Assembly (NCBI RefSeq): GCF_021295315.1
Contig: NZ_JAIMJA010000006.1
Span: 179,064-243,063, forward strand
DNA: 64,000 nt
From: Motilimonas cestriensis
Lineage (GTDB): Bacteria; Pseudomonadota; Gammaproteobacteria; Enterobacterales; CBDFNC01
Reading direction: 5' to 3'
A model generated the notes under the pieces. The model ran no database searches. It was not told where the DNA came from and saw only the letters and a list, made by a program, of their open reading frames with translations. The position numbers and the translations under genes are program-made. Shown here in pieces: positions 38,963-48,155 of the stretch (position 1 is its first letter; every line of letters begins with the position of its first letter).

Positions 38963-40060
38963 TTAGTGGCTCCAGTCGCTATCTTGCGTAGTGACATGTT
39001 GCCCGGGCACTAACTTGTGTAAACCGGTACTAATCACACGCTCGCTATCCTTAAGGGCGCCGTAAACGTAAGCCGATTGTTGATTGGCATGGGCAATGCG
39101 CACATCGCGGCGCTCAATCGTAAAGGTGTTATTTTTCCCTTCAACCAAAGCAAAGACATTCCAAGTGCCCCGTAAACCGTCTGTCAGCGCACTCAAGGGC
39201 ACCCAAAATCCGGCCTGATCTTGTTGTTCTTTTAGGTTTAAATAGGCCAGTTGGCCGGGGATAAAGGTATATTCAGGGGGGATGAGAAAGCGTAATTGAA
39301 CGGTACGAGTGGCAGGCTCAACAGATGCCCCCTTGGTAATTAAGCTAATGGGGATAGTTTGCCCAGCGATAGTGGCGTTTACTTGTTGGTTAAGGCTTTT
39401 ATCGAGTTTACTGAGTAGCCGCACCGGTAAACCTATTTTGATCTCTTGTTCTGATAGTTGTAATAACTCAAACACGGGGCTGCCAGCACTAACAACTTGG
39501 CCCTGCGCGACTAAGCGCTGGCCTATTTGTGCGGCAAAGGGGGCGTGAAGTGTGGATTTGTTGATTCGCGTTTGATTGGCTTCCAGTGACGCGTTGATAC
39601 GAGCTTTGTTGGCCCGCAGCGATGCTTGCTTAGCCTTTAATTCATCGACACTCTGCTCTGAGGTATAGCCCTTTTTTTGCAGTGAATATAGGCGAGCTAA
39701 ATTGGCTTTTACTAAAGCTGTATCGGCTTCTGTTTGCGCAAGTTGCGCAAACAGCTCATTTCGTTCTATCTGCAATAGTTCGGTATCAAGGGTAGCTAAA
39801 ATAGCGCCTTTTTTAACTTGCTCACCGGTGTTACTGAATAGGCTGGCTATCTTGCCGGAGAGTTCAAAACCGATATTAGCATTTTGCTGCGCAAATACAC
39901 TGCCGACAAATTGCCGCTCGATGATAAAGCTATCTTGCTGTTTAAGCTTAGTACTTTCGGTATGATGTAACGACGGCTCGGCTTGACTTGAAACGCTGAA
40001 GCAGCCGATTAGGCAAAAACAGAAGAAAGTAGATTTGATAGTTGAAAAATATTGGCCCAT
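38963..40060 (-). CDS. RND efflux periplasmic adaptor (membrane fusion) protein
   Basis: A protein of about 365 residues with an N-terminal export signal; it has a possible lipobox (LIGC) and also an SQA|EP type site, so lipoprotein status is open. The barrel-sandwich (lipoyl) halves are GFELSGKIASLFSNTGEQVKKG and STLHAPFAAQIGQRLVAQGQVV, flanking a helical hairpin. The ATG at 40060 is about 8 bases from GGA; an ATG at 40072 is also in frame. It is divergent from a TetR gene across a palindromic operator. Confidence 0.9.
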   Translation of the reverse strand: MGQYFSTIKSTFFCFCLIGCFSVSSQAEPSLHHTESTKLKQQDSFIIERQFVGSVFAQQNANIGFELSGKIASLFSNTGEQVKKGAILATLDTELLQIERNELFAQLAQTEADTALVKANLARLYSLQKKGYTSEQSVDELKAKQASLRANKARINASLEANQTRINKSTLHAPFAAQIGQRLVAQGQVVSAGSPVFELLQLSEQEIKIGLPVRLLSKLDKSLNQQVNATIAGQTIPISLITKGASVEPATRTVQLRFLIPPEYTFIPGQLAYLNLKEQQDQAGFWVPLSALTDGLRGTWNVFALVEGKNNTFTIERRDVRIAHANQQSAYVYGALKDSERVISTGLHKLVPGQHVTTQDSDWSH

Positions 40061-40079
40061 TTTGCATTCCATGATTATT

Positions 40080-40126
40080 CTGGACTAGTGGGTCTAGTTT
40101 AATTTTAATTAGACCAATAAGTCCAG
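40080..40126. promoter_or_regulatory. Large palindromic operator between pump operon and tetR
   Basis: CTGGACTAGTGGGTCTAGTT and, inverted, a half ending TTAGACCAATAAGTCCAG form an imperfect palindrome of about 47 bases. Within each half, GGAC(T) and GGTCTA are repeated elements, so it may bind two TetR dimers. It sits between the divergent pump and regulator genes. Confidence 0.75.
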
Positions 40127-40184
40127 TTTAAAAGTATAGCTTGGCTGTTTCACTGCAGAAGCGCTCATTCAACACAGTGTAGGT

Positions 40185-40793
40185 ATGATGATTAAGAATA
40201 GAACAAAAAGTGAAGACAAGCGGCGCTTGATCCTGCAAGCGGCAGTGCGTTTATTTGTTGAACATGGCTTTACCCAAATCACCATGGTTAAAGTGGCAGA
40301 GCATGCTGGTGTGTCAAAGCAAACGGTATACAGCCATTTTGGCAACAAAGAAGACTTGTTCGCCGCAGCCATTGAACATAAGTGCCTGAGCTTAGGCTTA
40401 GCCGATAGCCTACATTTAGAAGGAGAGCTAAAAACTTGTTTAACCTTGTTTGCTTTACGTTTTGGTAGCTTTATTACCGAGGATGAAACCCTCAAAACCC
40501 ATAAATTATGCGCATTTGAAGCGAATCATTTACCACAACTTGCGGAGATTTTTTTCCGTCTCGGGCCTGATGTGGTGATCAGTGAGTTAAGTAGATACTT
40601 TGCTTATAAAACCGAGAAAGGTAAATTGAATACTCCCGAACCACGTTGGGCCGCTAGCCAGTTTTTAGGCATGGTAATGGGCGAGGCAAGATTACGTGCC
40701 GAATTAAATCAAATGGATGAACGAACACTGGTGGAGCGAGAGCAATATTTACTAAATTGCGTGGATATGTTTCTTAGAGCTTATCAAGCGTAA
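40185..40793 (+). CDS. TetR/AcrR-family transcriptional regulator
   Basis: A 202-residue protein with an N-terminal TetR helix-turn-helix (RRLILQAAVRLFVEHGFTQITMVKVAEHAGVSKQTVYSHFGNKEDLF). The C-terminal ligand domain is of the TetR_C AefR-like type. Divergent from the RND pump genes, so it probably represses them and itself through the palindrome at 40080-40126. Two adjacent ATGs (40185, 40188) are possible starts. Confidence 0.93.
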   Translation: MMIKNRTKSEDKRRLILQAAVRLFVEHGFTQITMVKVAEHAGVSKQTVYSHFGNKEDLFAAAIEHKCLSLGLADSLHLEGELKTCLTLFALRFGSFITEDETLKTHKLCAFEANHLPQLAEIFFRLGPDVVISELSRYFAYKTEKGKLNTPEPRWAASQFLGMVMGEARLRAELNQMDERTLVEREQYLLNCVDMFLRAYQA

Positions 40794-40804
40794 AGCTTGG
40801 TGTT

Positions 40805-40958
40805 TTCGCGGAATAAATCCGCTCCTTGTATGTTGAACTTGTTGATTCGTGTTTTTTGTAGACCTGAGCTTGCTCAGGGAATTTGTGATATTCGCAGAGC
40901 AAGCTCTGCTCCTACATGAGGGTTTCAAGCTTTTGTAGGAGAAGAATTTATTCTGCGA
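40805..40958 (-). repeat. REP cluster C
   Basis: The composite unit in inverted orientation: 40891-40915 (reverse complement GTAGGAGCAGAGCTTGCTCT) with partner 40858-40880, and the conserved tail (ACACGAATCAACAAGTTCAA as reverse complement) at about 40826-40857. A minus-strand unit lies at 40805-40826 and a plus-strand unit, GTAGGAGAAGAATTTATTCT, at 40935-40958. It fills the gap between tetR and sthA. Confidence 0.85.
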
Positions 40959-41035
40959 TAATAGGGGGGTTACGTGATATGTTGCTTCTCACATCTATCG
41001 CCGCATTAATGCGGCTCTTGCAATACCATCCAATT

Positions 41036-42469
41036 TTAAAACAGACGGTTAAGGCCGTTTAATGCCGCCACCCGATAGGCTTCTGCCATGGTTGGGTAGT
41101 TAAACGTCGTGTGTACAAAATACTCGATGTTATTACCGCCGTTTTTTTGCTCCATAATGGCTTGGCCGATATGAATAATCTCAGAGGCGCGTTCACCAAA
41201 ACAATGAATGCCTAAAATTTCTTTGGTTTCACGATGGAACAAGATCTTTAAGCTGCCAACATCAGAGCCCAAAATTTGCGAACGAGCCAAATGTTTAAAC
41301 TGCGCTCGACCCACTTCATACGGCACTTTTAGCGCAGTTAGCTCTTGCTCAGTTTTGCCCACGGAGCTGATTTCTGGAATGGTATAAATACCCGTTGGAA
41401 TGTCTAAAATCAGTTTCTTGCGAGTATCTTTACCACTAACGATGGAGCCCGCTGCAATACGGCCTTGATCGTACGCCGCGCTGGCTAAGCTGGGGTAACC
41501 AATCACATCGCCTACGGCATAGATATTTTCAACTTCCGTCTGATAATTATCGTTTACTTTTAGCTGACCACGCCCATCAGGCGTCAGGCCAACTGCTGTT
41601 AAATTTAACTTATCGGTGTTACCAGTACGACCATTGGCAAAGAGTAAACAGTTCGCTCTCATCTTCTTGCCCGACTGCATGTGCATGATCACGCCGTCAG
41701 GTGTGGCTTCTACACTCTTATACTGCTCGTCATGGCGAATGATAATGCCTGAGTTTCTAAAGTGATAAGACAACGAGTCAGACATTTCTGCGTCTAAAAA
41801 CGAAAGTAAGCGATCACGGTTGTTGATTAAATCTGTTTTAACATCGAGGCCACGAAAAATAGAAGCGTATTCAGAGCCGATCACACCCGCGCCATAAATA
41901 ATGATGCTAGAAGGGTGGTAATCAAGAGATAAAATGGTATCACTGTCATAAACATGAGGATGAGCAAAATCGATATCTGCTGGGCGGTAAGGGCGTGAGC
42001 CGGTAGCAATAATGATATTGTCAGCGCTTAAGTAATCCAGTGAGCCATCGTTTTTGCGAATTTGTAAGGTGTGGTTATCAACAAACGATGCTTCACCAAA
42101 AAATAAGTCGCACTCATTGCGATCGTAAAAGCCTTTACGCAAGTTTACTTGCTTACGAATAACCGATTGGGCATGGCTTAATATTTCAGCAAAAGTCAGT
42201 TGCTTGCGCGCTTGGTCTTCGCCGAATAGGGGGTTACTGTTAAATTCAATTAAGCGGCTAACGGAGTGACGCAGTGCTTTAGAAGGAATGGTGCCCCAAT
42301 GGGTACAACCGCCGCCTACCGAGTGCGCTTTTTCAATAATGGCTACTTTCTTGCCGCGCTTGGCCAGCTTCATTGCTGCGCCTTCACCGCCAGGTCCGGT
42401 TCCGATAACAATGGCATCATAATGCGCCGCAATTTTAAACGGGGTGGCTGTATTCGGTTTTTTACTCAC
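41036..42469 (-). CDS. sthA: Soluble pyridine nucleotide transhydrogenase SthA
   Basis: A 477-residue flavoprotein. FAD site: [21 protein letters not shown]. The redox-active position reads [15 protein letters not shown], with one Cys and no second, the SthA signature that separates it from dihydrolipoamide dehydrogenase. NAD site: [16 protein letters not shown]. It balances NADPH and NADH. GTG start after AAGGA. In E. coli the divergent neighbours are fabR and yijD; here yijD is present but fabR is not between them. Confidence 0.94.
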   Translation of the reverse strand: MSKKPNTATPFKIAAHYDAIVIGTGPGGEGAAMKLAKRGKKVAIIEKAHSVGGGCTHWGTIPSKALRHSVSRLIEFNSNPLFGEDQARKQLTFAEILSHAQSVIRKQVNLRKGFYDRNECDLFFGEASFVDNHTLQIRKNDGSLDYLSADNIIIATGSRPYRPADIDFAHPHVYDSDTILSLDYHPSSIIIYGAGVIGSEYASIFRGLDVKTDLINNRDRLLSFLDAEMSDSLSYHFRNSGIIIRHDEQYKSVEATPDGVIMHMQSGKKMRANCLLFANGRTGNTDKLNLTAVGLTPDGRGQLKVNDNYQTEVENIYAVGDVIGYPSLASAAYDQGRIAAGSIVSGKDTRKKLILDIPTGIYTIPEISSVGKTEQELTALKVPYEVGRAQFKHLARSQILGSDVGSLKILFHRETKEILGIHCFGERASEIIHIGQAIMEQKNGGNNIEYFVHTTFNYPTMAEAYRVAALNGLNRLF

Positions 42470-42898
42470 GGGTATTCCTTTTTTATTTTTATCGAGCGCA
42501 GTGGACGGATCTAATCTTATTCATTTACTTGGCCAACCAAATATACGAGGTTAAAACACTTAACCTCCCGCTGTAATAAGTTAAACACTCGCTAGCCTGT
42601 GCAAAATAACAAATTTTGGCCTGTATTGCCCAATGTTGTCGTTATTTTGAGATCAGTTTAACAAGCTGTTAAGTTGAAGTTAATCGATCTATACCCAAGT
42701 AACGTCAAGATGCTTGTTCAGCGAGAGTTTGTTTGGTTATAAAAGCCGTGGTACTAAAACGGCGATTGTCATATTATGGTTGATGCTAATTTTATGCGGA
42801 TCTCAGAGGCAAGTTATGCTGTATGGGTTTATTCTCAATAGTACTGCCTTGGTTCGCCTTTGCTTAAATTAATGTGCCATTACTTCAGGATATTCCTT
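42470..42898. other. 429-base divergent intergenic region sthA / yijD
   Basis: Must hold promoters for both genes. No fabR-like coding sequence, repeat or RNA gene is visible here. Confidence 0.6.
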
Positions 42899-43276
42899 AT
42901 GACCAACAACATTGAACGTAAGCCTTTGTTACTCGCTTTTTTAACTGGGTTATGTGGTAACGCAACGTTAGCGGCGTTAACTTCAGCTCATGTTTCCTTT
43001 TCTATCTTCCCAATTATTGCCTTTGCGTTTGCATTGTCGGCACTGTGGCAGGCTTATGTGGCTGGCCCTATGGAAGGTGACACACCGCGTTGCACGTTAG
43101 CGATGTTTTTTGTTGGCGCGCTAGGTTATTCATCATTTTTACGTGCTGAGTTCCCCGATATTGGCCAAAACATCATTCAAATTTTCCTTTGTTTGGGTTT
43201 AGTGTTTTATGTCGCCATTAAGCTTGGCCTTGGTAAAAATAAACCAACTAAGCCTGCTGCAGAAGTGACCAGTTAA
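42899..43276 (+). CDS. yijD: YijD-family inner membrane protein
   Basis: A 125-residue hydrophobic protein with four membrane segments. Context (next to sthA) and the pattern KPLLLAFLTGLCGNATLAAL...YVAGPMEGDTP match YijD (DUF1422). The ATG at 42899 follows AGGA. A longer reading frame from 42860 is less likely. Function unknown. Confidence 0.85.
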   Translation: MTNNIERKPLLLAFLTGLCGNATLAALTSAHVSFSIFPIIAFAFALSALWQAYVAGPMEGDTPRCTLAMFFVGALGYSSFLRAEFPDIGQNIIQIFLCLGLVFYVAIKLGLGKNKPTKPAAEVTS

Positions 43277-43290
43277 CGCTAAAAGCCTCT

Positions 43291-43322
43291 GCGCCAAAAG
43301 CTCCCGCGGGAGCTTTTGGCGC
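43291..43322. terminator. Perfect 32-bp palindrome after yijD
   Basis: GCGCCAAAAGCTCCCG joined directly to its exact reverse complement. The inner AGCTCCCGCGGGAGCTTTT behaves like a terminator on either strand. Confidence 0.8.
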
Positions 43323-43427
43323 AAAAACACTTCAAACAACCGCTTCACTCGATCTAAACACTTGCTTATAACGTAGCAAGTGAACGTGTATAAATTAATT
43401 TTAACTTAGAAGAATTGGATAATAAAA

Positions 43428-43796
43428 ATGAAAGCCCTTGTTGTGATAGCCCATGGCAGTAGAAACCCTTTGGCCAATGAAGAGTTACAGAAAATGGTGC
43501 AGCACTTAAGTCAGCAACCTGAGAACAGTCACTTTGATTTTTTAAAGGCTGGTTACTTAGAGTTGGCAAGCCCATCGATCAACGATTGTTTGGATGAGTT
43601 GCTTGAAAAAGGCGTGACCGAGTTTGTGATTTTTCCCTACTTCTTAAACTCAGGTGTCCACGTGCTTAAAGATATCCCAAAGGCCATTACGCATTATCAA
43701 ACTACTTACCCTGACCATCAATTTACGCTGCTTACTCACTTTGGCGCAGCGCCGGGTATTTTAGATTTAGTGACTCAGCTGGTGGGCAACAAATAA
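43428..43796 (+). CDS. CbiX/SirB-domain protein (sirohydrochlorin chelatase-like)
   Basis: A 122-residue single-domain protein with the class II chelatase motif VVIAHGSRNPLANEE (metal-binding His) and FPYFLNSGVHVLKDIP (second His). This is the half-size CbiX-S type. Metal (cobalt, nickel or iron) and tetrapyrrole substrate cannot be told from the sequence. No cobalamin or siroheme genes are nearby. Confidence 0.85.
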   Translation: MKALVVIAHGSRNPLANEELQKMVQHLSQQPENSHFDFLKAGYLELASPSINDCLDELLEKGVTEFVIFPYFLNSGVHVLKDIPKAITHYQTTYPDHQFTLLTHFGAAPGILDLVTQLVGNK

Positions 43797-43815
43797 AATT
43801 TTAGCTCGTTTGGTG

Positions 43816-44292
43816 TTAGCTTAGATCAAGCACCTCATAAGTAACCTGTTTTCCAGCCAAGGTTAAGCTAACCTCATCACCCACTTGTTGTTGGTTTAGC
43901 CCTTTACCTATGGGCGATGAAGGTGTTATCACCACGACCTCTTGCCCATCTATTGTTACTTTCAAGCCACCTGCTGATGGGCCCATAAACAAGGTCTTTT
44001 TATTTCCTTGCTCATCAATGATGGATACTAGCGCGCCAACGGTGACCTTGTTGTAGCTAATCGAACTATCTAATTGCCGAAAATCTTGCACGTCTGCTGC
44101 GCATTGCGCTACACGAACCGATTGACCATGTGCCAAATAAGCCGCCTCTAGGGCTAAGGTGTCATATTTATTCTCGGCAATATTTTCGTCGTCGGTGGCC
44201 GTATCGTGAGCGCGCTTAGCCGCGGCTCTGGCATTTTGATGAATGGATTCGAGAGCGGTAATCATTGCAGCTAATAGTCGCGCTTTATTCAT
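43816..44292 (-). CDS. GreA/GreB-family elongation factor-like protein
   Basis: A protein of about 158 residues starting MNKARLLAAMITALE. N-terminal coiled coil with the acidic tip ATDDENIAENKYDTLALEAAYLA, and a C-terminal FKBP-like domain (VVVITPSSPIGKGLNQQQVGDEVSL). It is a paralogue of greB at 12.8 kb but has a diverged coiled coil, so it may act at the secondary channel of RNA polymerase with another effect. A longer reading frame to 44475 is unlikely, since the added segment does not match the family. Confidence 0.8.
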   Translation of the reverse strand: MNKARLLAAMITALESIHQNARAAAKRAHDTATDDENIAENKYDTLALEAAYLAHGQSVRVAQCAADVQDFRQLDSSISYNKVTVGALVSIIDEQGNKKTLFMGPSAGGLKVTIDGQEVVVITPSSPIGKGLNQQQVGDEVSLTLAGKQVTYEVLDLS

Positions 44293-44463
44293 GATAGGTA
44301 GAGAGTAGTGGACAAGGGGGCAAATACTAGAGAGCAGCAAGGCCAATGTAAAGTCGATCGCTCTCTTTGTATCGATGCTTGCCATTCGTTGAATTGACAA
44401 ACTGACCGCCGTTTTGAGACAGTGACGGTCATCTGACCCATCGTCCTTGTTACAGTTGAGTTT

Positions 44464-45402
44464 ATGCTGAATCACAAACTGATCGCACTGCTACCTGATC
44501 TTGCCACTTATATTGTTGTCGTGAACGAAGGCAGCTTTACCGCTGCAGCGAAAACCTTGGGGGTGACACCATCGGCACTCAGCAAACTGATCACTCGTCT
44601 TGAAGCGGCGCTGTCGGTGAAATTGTTTGAGCGCACCACTCGCAAATTGCTCATTACGCAAGCGGGCACTCGGGTGTATGAACAAAGCTTGGTGATGGTA
44701 AATGCAGCGCAGCAAGCCGTTGAGCTTTCTACATCCGATCACACCGAAGCCGCTGGCTCATTAACGGTGGCCGCGCCTGAGGCATTTTTAAACTCAGTAT
44801 TACAACCCTTAGTGGTGCCTTTTCTAACCCGTTACCCGAACATTCAGTTAAAACTGCGCGCGGCAGATGGCGCAATTGATCTGTTTAAACACAATATTGA
44901 TGTCGCTTTTCGGCTCACTGACAAGCCCGATGAGAACTTGGTATTGCGCGAGATTTGTCAAACTAATCTGGTCTTGTGCGCCAGCCCTGACTACCTTGCC
45001 CGCAGCGGCATACCTACCCATCCCACACAGTTAAGTGAGCATGATTGCCTCTATTTAGCCGAAACCGAACGTGACAACATTTGGGACTTTCTTAAAGATG
45101 ATGAATTTCACACAGTGGCGGTAACAGGGCGCTATGCCGTGAACCATTCACAAATGCGCTTAACTGGGGTGAAAGAAGGTTTGGGCATTGGCATCTTTCA
45201 TGATTTTGTTATCCAAGATGCACTGGCGAAAGGTGAAGTGGCACAAGTACTTAATGATTGGACCATCAAAAGTAATTACCATGGCGCTGTTGCTATGCAA
45301 TACCCGCAAACCAAATACATGCCAGCACGGCTGCGGGTGTTTATTGATTTTGTGATGGCCCATTTAAGCCCAAGGCTTAATCGGCCGCTGACATCTCTGT
45401 GA
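44464..45402 (+). CDS. LysR-family transcriptional regulator
   Basis: A 312-residue protein with the LysR helix-turn-helix (FTAAAKTLGVTPSALSKLITRLEAAL) and a type-2 periplasmic-binding effector domain (about 90-300). Divergent from the Gre-like gene. Target and inducer unknown. Confidence 0.93.
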   Translation: MLNHKLIALLPDLATYIVVVNEGSFTAAAKTLGVTPSALSKLITRLEAALSVKLFERTTRKLLITQAGTRVYEQSLVMVNAAQQAVELSTSDHTEAAGSLTVAAPEAFLNSVLQPLVVPFLTRYPNIQLKLRAADGAIDLFKHNIDVAFRLTDKPDENLVLREICQTNLVLCASPDYLARSGIPTHPTQLSEHDCLYLAETERDNIWDFLKDDEFHTVAVTGRYAVNHSQMRLTGVKEGLGIGIFHDFVIQDALAKGEVAQVLNDWTIKSNYHGAVAMQYPQTKYMPARLRVFIDFVMAHLSPRLNRPLTSL

Positions 45403-45428
45403 TGCAACGGCCGATAAGGTAAGACGTA

Positions 45429-47669
45429 TTAGATTTGGATTTTACTCGGGGTTTTTTGCAAAAACTCAGGTGATTGGATCCATTTAACCGCCTCATTTAA
45501 CTGAGTATCATCCTGAGTAGCAAGATCTTCGATCTTTTGTTCTACCACGACATCGGGAATGATCCCCACTTTTTGTACTTGCGCCCCTTCTGGGCCAGTA
45601 ACCTCAAGGCCGGTAATATCAGTAGACCAACCAGCGTAAGGCAAAGCTAATGAGATAGCCTCACCGTCCGTTCCTGCTGTTTGGCTTCCCAAAATTAACG
45701 TCTTGGGCAATCTTCTTAATGCCATTGCCGTAAACTCCGCTCTGCTTTGCGTTTTTTCATCAACTAACACGATCACTCTGCCCTTGAAAACGGTATTGCC
45801 ATAAATTGGAGTAAAATAACCATCATTTGAGTTGATAGGGCTAAATGTTGATGGGGTATTCCAAGTGGGGACATTGAAATTAGCAAAACGATACGGTGAT
45901 GTTGAAAGTTTATTTAATAACGTCGAGGGCATAAAAACAGGATAGTTTCTTAAGTCCAAAACTATGCCATCAAACTTACTGAATTTTGCAAAAATGTCAT
46001 TGAGATTTTCACCATTCGCCTTGGCAAGATTAATGTAGCCCACGCGGTTATCGAATGTTAGGGTTAGTGGGTGGTCATAAAGTGAAGTCGGCTCTTGATT
46101 GTAAGTCAATTGCTGAAGTTCTGCGCCAGACAAGGCTTGTTCAGTTAACTTTTTACTGCCATTAATTTCAATTTCGATACTTTTTGTCTTAACCCTGTTA
46201 ACAAAATAACTCAGTTGCCTAAATTTAACAGCATCATTTGATGCCGACATATAAGGAAACAGCGTTTGAGTTGTAGCTTCAAGATCTACACCGCCAATAG
46301 CCGTGATGATATCGCCCGTTTTTACCTTTGATTGCTTATCTATTACCTCATTAACAACCCATTTATCATCAATTCTTTCCATGACGAAAGGGAGGAAAAA
46401 ACCACCGAAAGCGCTTTCATAAAATGATAGGTGAACATTGTTAAGCTGGGTGTGGCTATCTTCGTTTGCTGCAAGTAAGTAATGAGTGGCTAAGAAAAAC
46501 TGCTCATGGGTCTTGGCCTTAGCTAATTTTACAATCAAGTCGGGCAGTTTCTGTTGCCATGGCTTGGACATAAGATCGTTGTATGGCGAGAAATAATGAA
46601 CCGTATTCCAAAATCGAGCAAGGGTTAACAACCTCATTCTTAGGTCACCACTTTGTTGGTCTAAGTAACTTACCTCATTTACGAACAAAGTCATATTTCC
46701 TGCTCTCTCTAAATAAAAATGCTCTTTAAAGAAACGGTTTTTGTAAATGTGAAGGAGTTTATCCGCAAGCTCTGTGCCCATTTTTTCTTGATCGATAGCC
46801 CAAGCTAACGCCGGCTCGGATAACGCTTTTTCTGCATCGCTAATGCATTTATCTTTACAGGGGTTAATTGTTCCTAGGGTATCTAACCAGCTGGCCATTA
46901 ACTCGTTGGCTTCTGAGGTCGATGTCGCAGTTAAGATGCTAGGTAGCAGGGTGATAAATTCTTTATCCATATTGATGTTGCCGGCAGCAACCTGATTGTG
47001 GTTATATTTTATCAAGCCCCAGATTTTAATAAATGTTTCAGTATTAGTGAGTTGGAGCTGACTTAAGTCTGATTGGTCTATGGGCTTACCAAAATGAAAG
47101 GCATACTCTTGCTCAGCTGGTTTTATCTCATGGTTGAAAATGTGTTTTGAGCTAATTACCTCATCATCAATAGAGAGCTTAAGGTCATCGAACCACGCCT
47201 TTCCTGTGCCGATAACTAATCCGCCAAAGTAAATGCTTTTAGTTCGATTGTTGAGGGGTAAGGTGACTGAAATTTCTTGCCACTCTTGGCTGCCCTTGAT
47301 CGGCTTTTGGATCATGTTGTCAAATTCAAGATTGCCGGTACTGCCATCGAGCCTTAACCACAAGCCGGCATGCTCAGATACATCTTGGGTTTTAATTTTT
47401 CCGGAAAGTGTGATGCGATTACCTTTAATACGCTGATACAAACTTTGGTGAAAAGCAATAAAGTCTTGGTTTGGTGTTGCGTTTGCATCCAATACTGCGA
47501 CTTGTTTACCTTCTAAGTCGACGGTTTTAAACCCTTCAATTGAGCCTGGCGTGAACGGCTGCCATGGCGAATGATCACTGCCGACTGTTTTCCAGCTGTA
47601 ATCAATAATTTCGTTAGAGTGAACCGAAGCGGAGAACAAAAAAATAAATAAATAGAGTAATTTAACCAT
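45429..47669 (-). CDS. Secreted S41-family (C-terminal processing) peptidase
   Basis: A 746-residue protein with a signal peptide (cleavage near SVHSNEI). It has a jelly-roll-like N-terminal domain (about 40-170), a helical middle, a PDZ-like segment (WVVNEVIDKQSKVKTGDIITAIGG), and the S41 core (about 540-735) with the nucleophile serine in VDEKTQSRAEFTAMAL. Likely periplasmic or surface-exposed. Confidence 0.88.
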   Translation of the reverse strand: MVKLLYLFIFLFSASVHSNEIIDYSWKTVGSDHSPWQPFTPGSIEGFKTVDLEGKQVAVLDANATPNQDFIAFHQSLYQRIKGNRITLSGKIKTQDVSEHAGLWLRLDGSTGNLEFDNMIQKPIKGSQEWQEISVTLPLNNRTKSIYFGGLVIGTGKAWFDDLKLSIDDEVISSKHIFNHEIKPAEQEYAFHFGKPIDQSDLSQLQLTNTETFIKIWGLIKYNHNQVAAGNINMDKEFITLLPSILTATSTSEANELMASWLDTLGTINPCKDKCISDAEKALSEPALAWAIDQEKMGTELADKLLHIYKNRFFKEHFYLERAGNMTLFVNEVSYLDQQSGDLRMRLLTLARFWNTVHYFSPYNDLMSKPWQQKLPDLIVKLAKAKTHEQFFLATHYLLAANEDSHTQLNNVHLSFYESAFGGFFLPFVMERIDDKWVVNEVIDKQSKVKTGDIITAIGGVDLEATTQTLFPYMSASNDAVKFRQLSYFVNRVKTKSIEIEINGSKKLTEQALSGAELQQLTYNQEPTSLYDHPLTLTFDNRVGYINLAKANGENLNDIFAKFSKFDGIVLDLRNYPVFMPSTLLNKLSTSPYRFANFNVPTWNTPSTFSPINSNDGYFTPIYGNTVFKGRVIVLVDEKTQSRAEFTAMALRRLPKTLILGSQTAGTDGEAISLALPYAGWSTDITGLEVTGPEGAQVQKVGIIPDVVVEQKIEDLATQDDTQLNEAVKWIQSPEFLQKTPSKIQI

Positions 47670-48155
47670 GTAGCTACCTTGCTTTCTAGGGTGTCATTTA
47701 CATGAAAGAGCGGGCCTCATTTGGGCTTTGATGAACTCGTCCCGCTAGCCTTAAATAGGTCAATGGAGCTTTTCAATGACCCGTGCAACAGAGTAAATAT
47801 TAATGTGATTAAAATATCAACTTGTTATCACATTAAAAGCGGTTTATTGAGGAAATGTGTTAATCGGAACTCTGTAAAATCTTACTGGCCATCCCCGAGA
47901 TATAAAGCTTCCTAACGGCTATGAAATTACCCTCTATTGGCAATTTAAATAATAACTTAACTATCTGAATATAATCTATTTTAATGAGATCTTGCCCCGA
48001 AGTGGCTTGGGGCAAATTGCATTTGGGGTTTGGGGCAAAATTGGGGCAAATTGAATACTAAAATATGCCAAACTATACCCCAAAAATACCACTTTACGAG
48101 TTTTCTAGGTATGACGTGCTAGAGTTTTTAGTTTTACGTTTTTTTCTTAATTATC
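47670..48155. other. 486-base intergenic region with TTGGGGCAAA repeats
   Basis: Non-coding gap between the S41 peptidase start and the tdh stop. TTGGGGCAAA occurs at 48007-48016, 48030-48039 and 48041-48050, with an inverted TTGCCCC at 47992-47998 and a TACCCCAAA at about 48077. Such short repeats resemble arm-type sites of tyrosine recombinases, but no recombinase gene is here. Confidence 0.6.

Noticed and set aside
41036..42469. Possible dihydrolipoamide dehydrogenase
   Set aside because: The second redox cysteine is absent ([10 protein letters not shown]), which identifies SthA.
43428..43796. Possible broken full-length CbiX/CbiK chelatase
   Set aside because: The length and both His motifs fit the intact half-size CbiX-S form; no downstream remnant of a second half.
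47721..47915. 64-codon open frame in the gap before tdh
   Set aside because: No ribosome site, no recognisable motif, and composition like non-coding DNA.
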